From the NCBI RefSeq assembly GCF_047495875.1, contig NC_092474.1:16506851-16570850 (forward strand): DNA of 64,000 nt, given 5' to 3'. The notes under the pieces were generated by a model. That model was not told the DNA's origin. It did no database searches and was given only the letters and a program-made list of their open reading frames with translations. The translations under genes and the position numbers were made by a program. Below, piece by piece: positions 40,201-49,954 of this stretch; the first letter of the stretch is position 1; each line of letters opens with the position of its first letter. The stretch comes from Pithys albifrons albifrons (lineage: Eukaryota > Chordata > Aves > Passeriformes > Thamnophilidae).

Positions 40201-40260
40201 AGGTGACAGCCTTGGGCTCTCAGGTGCCAATGAGGGGGCCCCATTACCCCTAGAAAAGGC
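37236..40260 (-). repeat. Divergent satellite A layer, reverse side
   Basis: These monomers mirror the divergent layer on the other side of the switch. They share GCTTTGAGCCCAGGG, the reverse complement of the CCCTGGGCTCAAAGC variant seen at about 35,640-36,960. Several are shortened, with GCTGAAAAACCTGCACC or AACCCGCAAACGGC joining the core to the CpG block. No clear HOR is visible. The shared private variants suggest both sides came from one older layer before the inversion. Confidence 0.82.
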
Positions 40261-43200
40261 ACAATTGCTTTCTGTGCTAGCACATATTCTCTGGGAGGAA
40301 TCTCGGTCCGTCTGGAATTCTGGGCTGAAAAACGGCACTATCCTGGACCCGCACAGGGTATGCATCGTCAAGCTTTGCACCCAGGGAAAAGGTGGCAGCC
40401 TTGGGCTCTCAGGTGCCAATGATGGGGTCCAATTAGCATTACAAAATACACAATGGCTTTGTCTCCTGGTACCTTTTCCCTCTGAGGAATCTTCATAGGT
40501 CTGGAATTCTGGGCTGAAAAATGGCACTTTCCCGGACCCGCACGTGGAACGCTCCATCAAGCTTTGCGCCCAGGGAAAAGGTGGCAGCCTTGGGCTCTCA
40601 GGTGTCAATTTTGGGGCCCCATTAACCCTAGAAAAGGCACAATCGCTTTCTGTCCTGGCACCTTTTCCCTGGGAGAAATCTTCATTGGCCCCGACATCTG
40701 GGATGAGAAACAGCACATTCCTGGACCCGCCAGTAACACGCAGCATTGAGCTTTGCGCTCAGGGAAAAGGTTGCAGCCTTCGGTTCTCAGGTGCCAATGA
40801 TGGGTCCCCATTACTCCTAGAAAAGGAGAAATCGATTCCTGTCCTGGCACCTTTTCCCAGGGAGGAATCTTCATCGGTCTGGAATTCTGGAATGAGAAAC
40901 GGCAATTTCCTGGACCGTCACGTAGCACGCAGGGTCGAGCTTTGCGCCCAGGGTATAGGAGGCAACCTTGGGCTCTCAGGTGCCAATGATGGGGCCCAAT
41001 TAACCCTAGAAATGGAACAATCACTTTCTGTCCTGGGAGCCTCTTCCCTGTGAGGAGTCTTCATCCGTCTGGAATTCTGGGCTGAAAAACGGCACTTTCC
41101 CGGACAAGAAAGTTGCACGCGCCGTTGATGTTTGCGCCCAGGGAAAAGGTGGCAGCCTTGGGCTCTCAGGTGCCAAAGAAGGGGCTCCATTATCCCTAGA
41201 AAAAGCACAATGGCTTTCTGTCCTGACACCTTTTCCCAGGGAGGAATTGACTTCCGTCTGGAATTCTGGGCTGAAAACGGCTCTTTCCCTTACCCGCATG
41301 TGGCACGCACCGTCGAGCTTTGCGCCCAGGCAAAAGGTGGCAGCCCTGGGCACTCACCTGCCAATTTTGGGGCCCCGTTAACCCTAGAAAAGGCACAATC
41401 GCTTTCTCTCCTGGGAGCCTTTTCCCTGTGAGGAGTCTTCATCCGTCTGGAATTCAGGGCTGAAAAATGCTACTTCCCCGGACCCGCACAGGGTACGCAC
41501 TGTCGAGGTTTGCACCCAGGGAAAAGGTTGCAGCTTTGGGTATTCAGGTGCCAAAGATGGGGCCCCATTATCCCTAGAAAAAGCACAATGGCTTTCTGTC
41601 CTGACACCTTTTCCCAGGGAGGAATCGACTTCCGTCTGGAATTCTGGGCTGAAAACGGCTCTTTCCCTTACCCGCATGTGGCACGCACCGTTGAGCTTTG
41701 CGCCCAGGCAAAAGGTGGCAGCCCTGGGCTCTCAGCTGCCAATTTTGGGGACCCATTAACCCTAGAAAAGGCACAATCCCCTTCTGTCCTGGCACTTTTT
41801 CCCTGGGAGAAATCTTCGCTGGCCTGGAATTCTGGGATGAGAAACGGCACATTCCCGGACTTGCAAGTGGCACGCGCCGTTGACATTTGCGCCCAGGGAA
41901 AAGGTGGCAGACTTGGGCTCTCAGGTGCCAATTTTGGGGCCCCATTACCCCTACAAAACGCACAATGGCTTTCTGTCCTGACACCTTTTCCCAGAGAGGA
42001 ATCGACTTCCGTCTGGAATTCTGGGCTGAAAAACGGCCCTTTCCCGGACCCGCACAGGGTATGCACCGTCGAGCTTTGCACCCAGGGAAAAGGTGGCAGC
42101 CTTGGGCTCTCAGGTGACAATCATGGGGCCCCATTACCCCTAGAAAAATAACACTTGCTTTCTGTCCTGGCACCTTTTCCCTGGGAGGAATCTTCGTCCG
42201 TCTCGAGTTCGGGGTTCAAAAACGGCACTGCCCCAAACCCGCACAAGGTACACACCGTCGAGCTTTGCGCCCAGGGAAAAGCTGACAGCCTTGGGCTCTA
42301 AGCTGCCAATGATGGTGCCCCATTACGCCTACAAAAGGCACAATGGCTTTCTGTCCTGTCACCTTTTCCCAGGGAGGAATCTTCATCGGTTTGGAATTCT
42401 GGTCTGAGAATCGGCACTTTCCTGGACCCGCAAGTGGAACGCACCACCGAGCTTTGTGTCCAGGGAAAAGGTGGCAGTCTTGGGCTCTCAGGTGCCAATG
42501 ATGGGGCCCCATTACCTTTACAAAAAGCACAATGGCTTTCTCTCCTGGCACCTTTTCCCTGGGAGGTGTCTTCATTGGTCTGGAATTCTGGGCTCTAAAA
42601 TGGCACTTTCTGGGACAAGCACGTGGCACGCACTGTCGTGCTTTATGCCCAGGGAAAAGGTGGCAGCCTTGGGCTCTCAGATGCCAATGATGGGGCCCCG
42701 TTAACACTAGATAAATAACAATCGATTTCTGACCTGGCACCTTTCCCCTGAGAGGTATCTTCGTCCGTCTGGAATTCTGGGCTGAAAAATGGCACTTCCC
42801 GGGACCCGCAAGTGGCACGCGCCGTCGACATTTGCGCCCAGACCAAAGGTGGCAGCCTTGGGCTCTCAAGTGCCAATGATGGGGCCCCGTTAACACTAGA
42901 AAAATAACACTTGCTTTCTGTCCTGACACCTTTTCCCAGAGAGGAATTGACTTTCGTCTGGAATTCTGGGCTGAAAATCGGCCCTTTCCCGGACCCGCAC
43001 AGGGCGTGCATCGTCAAGCTTTGCACCCAGGGAAAAGGTGGCAGCCTTGGGCTCTCAGGTGCCAATGATGGGGCCCAATTAGCATTACAAAATACACAAT
43101 GGCTTTGTCTCCTGGAACCTTTTCCCTCTGAGGAATCTTCATAGGTCTGGAATTCTGGGCTGAAAAATGGCCCTTTCCCGGACCCGCACGTGGAACGCTC

Positions 43201-46200
43201 CGTCAAGCTTTGCGCCCAGGGAAAAGGTGGCAGCCTTTGGCTCTCAGGTGTCAATTTTGGGGCCCCATTAACCCTAGAAAAGGCACAATCGCTTTCTGTC
43301 CTGGCACCTTTTCCCAGGGGGAAATCTTCGCTGGCCTGGAATTCTGGGATGAGAAACGGCACATTCCCGGACTTGCAAGTGGCACGCACCCTCAAGCTTT
43401 GCGCCAAGGGAAAAGGTGGTAGCCCTGGGCTCTCAGGTGCCAAAGATGGGGCCTCAATATCCCTAGAAAAGGCACAATGGCTTTCTGTCCTGACACCTTT
43501 TCCCAGGGAGGATTTGACTTCCGTCTGGAATTCTGGGCTGAAAAACGGCCCTTTCCCGGACCCGCACAGGGTATGCATCGTCAAGCTTTGCGCCCAGGGA
43601 AAAGGTGGCAGCCTTGGGCTCTCAGGTGCCAATGATGTGGCCCAATTAGCATTACAAAACACACAATGGCTTTGTCTCCTGGTACCTTTTCCCTCTGAGG
43701 AATCTTCATAGGTCTGGAATTCTGGGCTGAAAAATGGCCCTTTCCCGGACCGGCACGTGGAACGCTCCATCAACCTTTGCGCCCAGGGAAAAGGTGGCAG
43801 CCTTGGGCTCTCAGGTGTCAATTTTGGGGCCCCATTAACCCTAGAAAAGGCACAATCGCTTTCTGTCCTTGCACCTTTTTCTAGGGGGAAATCTTCCCTG
43901 GCCTGGAATTCTGGGATGAGAAACAGCACATTCCCGGACTTGCAAGTGGCACGCACCCTCAAGCTTTGCGCCAAGGGAAAAGGTGGTAGCCCTGGGCTCT
44001 CAGGTGCCAAAGATGGGGCCTCAATATCCCTAGAAAAGGCACAATGGCTTTCTGTCCTGACACCTTTTCCCAGGGAGGATTTGACTTCCGTCTGGAATTC
44101 TGGGCTGAAAAACGGCCCTTTCCCGGACCCGCACAGGGTATGCATCGTCAAGCTTTGCACCCAGGGAAAAGGTGGCAGCCTTGGGCTCTCAGGTGGGGCC
44201 CAATTAGCATTACAAAATACACAATGGCTTTGTCTCCTGGTACCTTTTCCCTCTGCGGAATCTTCATAGGTCTGGAATTCTGGGCTGAAAAATGGCACTT
44301 TCCCGGACCTGCATGTGTAACGCTCCGTCGAACTTTGCGCCCAGGGAAAAGGTGGCAGCCTTGGGCTCTCAGGTGTCAATTTTGGGGCCCCATTAACCCT
44401 AGAAAAGGCACAATCGCTTTCTGTCCTGGCACCTTTTCCCTGGGAGAAATCTTCATCGGCCCTGAATTCTGGGATGAGAAACAGCACTTTCCTGGACCCG
44501 CAAGTGGCACGCACTGTCGAGCTTTACGCTCAGGGAAAAGGTTGCAGCCTTCGGCTCTCAGGTGCCAATGATGGGTCCCCATTACTCCTAGAAAAGGAGA
44601 AATCGATTCCTGTCCTGGCACCTTTTCCCAGGGAGGAATCTTCATCCGTCTGGAATTCTGGAATGAGAAACGGCAATTTCCCAGACACTCACGTAGCACG
44701 CATGGTCGAGCTTTGCGCCCAGGGTATAGGAGGCAACCTTGGGCTCTCAGGTGCCAATGATGGGGCCCGATTAACCCTAGAAAAGTAACAATCGCTTTCT
44801 GTCCTGACACCTTTTCTCTGTGAGGAGTCTTCATCCGTCTGGAATTCAGGGCTGAAAAACGGCACTTTCCCGGACAAGAAAGTGGTACACGCCGTTGATG
44901 TTTGCGCCCACGGAAATGGTGGCAGCCTTGGGTATTCAGGTGCAAATGATGGGGCACCATTGACCCTAGAAAAGGACAATTCGATTTCTGACCTGGCACC
45001 TTTTCCGTGGGAGGTGTCTTCGTCCGTCTGGAATTCTGGGCTGAAAAATGGCACTTCCCTGAACCCGCAAGTGGTACGTGCCGTCGACATTTACTCCAAG
45101 GGAAAAGGTGGCAGCCTTGGGCTCTCAGGTTCCAATGATGGGTCCCATTAAGCCTAGAAAAGGATAAAATCGATTCCTGTCCTGGCACCTTTTCCCTGGG
45201 CAGAATCTTCATCGGTCTGGAATTCTGGAATGAGAAACGGCAATTTCTGGGACCAGCACGTGGCATGCACTGTCGAGCTTTGCGCCCATAGAAAAGGAGG
45301 CAACCTCTGGCTCTGAGGTGACAATGACGGGCCCCCATTAACACTAGAAATGGACCAATCGCTTTCTGTCCTGGGAGCCTTTTCCCTGGGAGGAGTCGTC
45401 ATCTGTCTGGAATTCTGGGCTGAACGAAGCATTTTCTCTGACCTGCACGTGGCAGGCACCATCTAGCTTTGCGCCCAGGGAAAAGGTGGCAGCCTTGGGC
45501 TCTCAGGTGGCAATGATGGGTCCCCGTTAAGACTAGATAAATATCAATCACTTTCTGTCCTGGCACATTTTCCCTGGGAGGAATTTTCGTCCGTCTGGAA
45601 TTCTGGGCTGAAAAACGGCACTTCCCCAGACCCGCAAGTGGAACGCACCATCGAGCTTTGCGCCCAGGGTATAGGAGGCAACCTTGGGCTCTCAGGTGCC
45701 AAAGATGGGGCCCCATTATCCTTAGAAAAGGCACAATGGCTTTCTGTCCTGACATCTTTTCCCAGGGAGGAATTGACTTTTGTCTGGAATTCTGGGCTGA
45801 AAACGGCTCTTTCCCTTACCCGCATGTGGCACGCACCATCGAGCTTTGCGCCCAGGGAAAAGGTGGCAGCCCTGGGCTCTCAGCTGCCAATTTTGGGGGC
45901 CCATTAACCCTAGAAAAGGCACAATCGCTTTCTGACCTGGCACCTTTTCCCTGGGAGAAATCTTCATCGGTCTGGAATTCTGGGATGAGAAACAGCACAT
46001 TCCTGGACCCGCAAGTGGCACGCACCGGCGAGCTTTGCGCTCAGGGAAAAGGTTGCAGCCTTCGGTTCTCAGGTGCCAATGATGGGTCCCCATTACTCCT
46101 AGAAAAGGAACAATCGATTCCTGTCCTGACACCTTTTCCCAGGGAGGAATCTTCATCGGTCTGGAATTCTGGAATGAGAAACGGCAATTTCCCGGACCCT

Positions 46201-47517
46201 CACGTAGCACGCATGGTCGAGCTTTGCACCCAGGGTATAGGAGGCAACCTTGGGCTCTCAGGTGCCAATGATGGGGCCCGATTAACCCTAGAAATGGAAC
46301 AATCGCTTTCTGTCCTGGGAGCCTCTTCCCTGTGAGGAGTCTTCATCCGGCTGGAATTCAGGGCTGAAAAATGGCACTTTCCCGGACCCGCACAGCGTAC
46401 GCTCTGTCGAGCTTTGCACCCAGGGAAAAGGTGACAGCCTTGGGTATTCAGATGCCAATGATGGGGCGCCATTACCATTACAAAATACACAATGGCTTTG
46501 GCTCCTGACACCTTTTCCATCTGAGGAATCTTCATCGGTCTGGAATTCTGGGCTGAAAAATGGAACTTTCCCGGACTTGCATGTGGAACGCTCCGTCGAG
46601 CATTGCGCCCAGGCAGAAAGTGGAAGCCTTGGGCTCTCAGGTGTCAATTTTGGGGCCCCATTAACCCTAGAAAAGGCACAATCGCTTTCTGTCCTGGCAC
46701 CTTTTCCCAGGGAGGAATTTTCGTCCGTCTGGAATTCTGGGCTGAAAAACGGCACTTCCCCGGACCCGCAAGTGGAACGCACCATCGAGCTTTGCGCCCA
46801 GGCAAAAGGTGGCAGCCTTGGGCTCTCAGGTGCCAAAGATGGGGCCCCATTATCCCTAGAAAAGGCACATTGGCTTTCTGTCCTGACATCTTTTCCCAGG
46901 GAGGAATTGACTTTTGTCTGGAATTCTGGGCTGAAAAGGGCTCTTTCCCTTACCCGCATGTGGCACGCACCGTCGAGCTTTGCGCCCAGGGAAAAGGTGG
47001 CAGCCCTGGGCTCTCAGCTGCCAATTTTGGGGGCCCATTAACACTAGAAAAAGCACAATCGCTTTCTGTCCTGGCACCTTTTCCCAGGGAGAAATCTTCG
47101 CTGGCCTGGAATTCTGGGATGAGAAACAGCACATTCCCGGACTTGCAAGTGGCACGCGCCGTCGACATTTGCGCCCAGGTAAAAGGTGGCAGCCTTGGGC
47201 ACTCAGGTGCTAAAGATGGGACCCCATAACCTCTAGAAAAGGCACAATGGCTTTCTGTCCTGACACCTTTTCCCAGAGAGGAATCGACTTCCGTCTGGAA
47301 TTCTGAGCTGGAAAACGGCCCTTTCCCAGACCCGCACAGGGTATGCACCGTCGAGCTTTGCACCCAGGGAAAAGGTGGCAGCCTTGGGCTCTCAGGTGCC
47401 AATGATGGGGCCCCATTACCCCTAGAAAAAGAACAATCGCTTTCTGTCCTGGGAGCCTCTTCCCTGTGAGGGGTCTTCATCAGTCTGGTATTCAGGGCTG
47501 TTTGCGCCCACGGAAAC
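40261..47517 (-). repeat. Homogenised satellite A, reverse side
   Basis: Here monomer types known from 1-31 kb reappear on the minus strand. One is the type with the reverse complement of CAAAGCCATTGTGTATTTTG at about 40,442-40,462. Another is the CATACCCTGTGCGGG type (read as CCCGCACAGGGTATG), and a third is the TTGCAAGTCCGGGAATGTGC type. With the forward arm this forms a large, imperfect inverted repeat flanking the divergent centre. Confidence 0.85.
42911..44500 (-). repeat. 567-bp trimer HOR of satellite A
   Basis: Three monomer types repeat as a set with a 567-bp period: 43,190-43,711 matches 43,757-44,269, and 42,911-43,144 matches the corresponding part one unit earlier. The set consists of the AATTAGCATTACAAAATACAC type, the TCAATTTTGGGGCC type and the GCCTCAATATCCC type. 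The last copy has a short deletion near 44,193, where CTCAGGTGGGGCCC lacks the CCAATGAT usually found there. Confidence 0.85.
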
Positions 47518-47525
47518 ATATTTCA
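47490..47525. other. Junction from satellite A to satellite B
   Basis: The last A monomer reads ATTCAGGGCTG directly into TTTGCGCCCACGGAAA. It lacks the roughly 55-60 bp that separate these strings in the related monomer at 44,847-44,920. After CGGAAACATATTTCAGG the sequence is satellite B. The change is abrupt, with no unique DNA between the families. Confidence 0.88.
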
Positions 47526-48533
47526 GGACACATATTTCTTATGGTTTTCAAAAGTAAATCATATGCATCTAAAACTCCAGGGCTGGAGCTTGCTTTCACG
47601 GTGAAAAGCACTGTTGTTCCTTAGGGGAAGCTCAACGATCAAAATGCAACTTTGCTTTGCTAACAAGTGAAACAGTCGATTCCTGTCAGACAGGAGGCAT
47701 CAGGACACATATTTCTTATGGCTTTAGACAGATTCTCATATGCATCTGAGAATCAAGGCCAGGATCTTTCTGTCTCAGGAAAAACAACTTTGTTCCTTAG
47801 GGGAAGCTCAACTCGCAAAGTGCAACTTTTCGTTGCTAACAAGAGAAACAGCTGATTCTTACAAGACAGAAAGCAAAAGGACACACATTTCTTTTGTCTT
47901 TGATGAGTGAATCATATGCATTCGAGAATGCAGAACTGGAGCTTTCTTTCTTGGTGAAAACACAGTTGTTACGTACGGGAAGCTCGTATGGCAAAGTGCA
48001 CCTTTGCTCTTCTAACACGTGAAACTCTTGATTTCTGACAGACAGGAGACATCAGGGCACATATTTCTTATGGTTCTGGAAAGTAAATCATATACATCTA
48101 AAACTCCAGGGCTGGAGCTTGCTTTCGCTGTGCAAAGCACTGTTGTTCCTTAGGCGAAGCTCAACGAGCAAAGTGCAACTTTGCTTTGCTAACAAGTGAA
48201 AGAGTCGATTCCTGTCAGACAGAAGGCATCAGGACACAGTATTCTTAGGGCTCTGGCTAGTGAATCACATGCATCAGAGAATCCAGGACTGGAGCTCTCT
48301 TTCTGGATGCAAAGCACAGTTGTTCTTTAGGAGAAGTTCAGCTCGCAAAGAGTAGCATTTTTCTGCTATCAAGTGAAACAGTCGATTCCCGTCAGAAAGA
48401 ATGTATCAGGACACATATTTCTTATGGCTATAGAAAGATTCTCACATGCATCTGAGGATCCAGGACTGGATCCTTCTTTCTCGGTGAAAAATAACGTTGT
48501 TCCTTAGGGGAAGCTCATCTCGCAAAGTGCAAT

Positions 48534-48550
48534 TTTCGTTGCTAACAGGA
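48534..48550 (+). promoter_or_regulatory. CENP-B-box-like 17-mer in satellite B (best copy)
   Basis: TTTCGTTGCTAACAGGA matches the mammalian CENP-B box YTTCGTTGGAARCGGGA at 14 of 17 positions. It matches the nine essential positions at seven. The usual B version, for example 49,065-49,081, ends AACAAGA and scores 13 of 17 and six of nine. The essential central A is T in both. Function is doubtful because essential bases are missing. Confidence 0.3.
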
Positions 48551-48773
48551 GAAACAGCTGATTCTTGCAAGACAGAAAACATAAGGACAAACATTTCTTA
48601 TGGCTTTTGTAAGTGAATAATATGCATCTGAGAATCCAGGCCTGGATCTTTCTGTCTCGGTGAAAAACAACCTTGTTCCTTAGGGGAAGCTCATCTCGCA
48701 AAGTGCAACTTTACGTTGCTAACAAGAGAAACAGCTGATTCTTGCAAGAAAGAAAGCATCAGGACACACATTT

Positions 48774-48950
48774 CTTATGGCTTTGGTAAGTGAATAATAT
48801 ACATCTGAGAATCCAGGACTGGATCTTTCTTTCTCGGTGAAAAACAACGTTGTTCCTTAGGGGAAGCTCATCTATCAAAGTGCAACTTTTCGTTGCTAAC
48901 AAGAGAAACAGCTGATTCTTGCAAGACAGAAAGCATCAGGACACACATTT
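48774..48950 (+). repeat. Exemplar satellite B monomer
   Basis: One 177-bp unit from CTTATGGCTTTGG to the base before the next. In order it carries GTGAATAATATACATC, AATCCAGGACTGGATC, CTTTCTCGGTGAAAAAC, CCTTAGGGGAAGCTC, CGTTGCTAACAAGAGAAAC and GACAGAAAGCATCAGGAC. The phase is arbitrary. Confidence 0.93.
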
Positions 48951-49954
48951 CTTATGGCTTTGATAAGTGAATAATATGCATCTGAGAATCCAGGACTGGA
49001 TCTTTCTTTCTCGGTGAAAAACAACGTTGTTCCTTAGGGGAAGCTCATCTCGCAAAGTGCAACTTTTCGTTGCTAACAAGAGAAACAGCTGATTCTTGCA
49101 CGACAGAAATCATAAGGACACATATTTCTTATGGCTTTGGTAAGTGAATAATATGCATCTGAGAATCCAGGCCTAAATCTTTCTGTCTCGGTGAAAAACA
49201 ACTTTGTTCCTTAGGGGAAGCTCATCTCGCAAAGTGCAACTTTTCGTTGCTAACACGAGGAACAGCTGATTCTTTCAAGACAGAAAGCAAAAGGACACAC
49301 ATTTCTTATGGCTTTGATAAGTGAATCATATGCATTCGAGAATGCAGGTCTGGAGCTTTCTTTCTTGGTGAAAACACAGTTGTTACGTACGGGAAGCTCC
49401 TATCGCAAAGTGCACCTTTGCTCTTCTAACACGTGAAACTCTTGATTTCTGACAGACAGGAGACATCAGGGCACATATTTCTTATGGTTTTGGAAAGTAA
49501 ATCATATACATCTAAAACTCCAGGGCTGGAGCTTGCTTTCGCTGTGCAAAGCACTGTTGTTCATTAGGCGAAGCTCAACGAGCAAAGTGCAACTTTGCTT
49601 TGCTAACAAGTGAAACGGTCGATTCCTGTCAGACAGAAGGCATCAGGACACAGTATTCTTAGGGCTCTGGCTAGTGAATCACATGCATCAGAGAATCCAG
49701 GACTGGAGCTCTCTTTCTGGATGCAAAGCACTGTTGTTCCTTAGGGGAATCTCAACGAGCAAAGTGCAACTTTGCTTTGCTAAAAAGAGAAACGGTCGAT
49801 TCCTGTCAGACAGAAGGCATCAGGACACACATTTCTTATGGCTTCGGTAAATGAATAATATGCATCTGAGAATCCAAGCCTGGATCATTCTGTCTCAGGA
49901 AAAACAACTTTGTTCCTTAGGGGAAGCTCATCTCGCAAAGTGCAACTTTTCGTT

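Larger units (their letters stand above)
37236..47517 (-). repeat. Satellite A array, reverse arm
   Basis: This is the same ~189-bp satellite on the opposite strand, about 54 monomers. The reverse-complement landmarks are GTCTGGAATTCTGGGCTG, CCCATTAACCCTAGAAAAGG and GAGCTTTGCGCCCAGGGAAA. It begins at the orientation switch and ends in a truncated monomer against satellite B. The longest uninterrupted frame in the window, 623 codons at 42,643-44,514, lies here on the minus strand. It is a by-product of the 189-bp period. Confidence 0.96.
47518..49954 (+). repeat. Satellite B, non-HOR left flank
   Basis: About 14 monomers of the same types as the HOR but in a different order. The three-type run (GCATTCGAGAATGC, then ACATCTAAAACTCC, then CTCTGGCTAGTGAATC) occurs at about 47,893-48,250 and 49,311-49,670. 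Between these runs lie several similar monomers ending in TTTTCGTTGCTAACAAGAG. Exact 2,458-bp spacing homology to the HOR copies begins only at about 49,955. Confidence 0.8.

Noticed and set aside
42643..44514. A 623-codon open frame on the minus strand, and similar frames of 200-460 codons throughout satellite A
   Set aside because: All are made of the same 63-residue period imposed by the 189-bp monomer, they overlap other equally long frames on both strands, and no promoter, splice or start context supports them.
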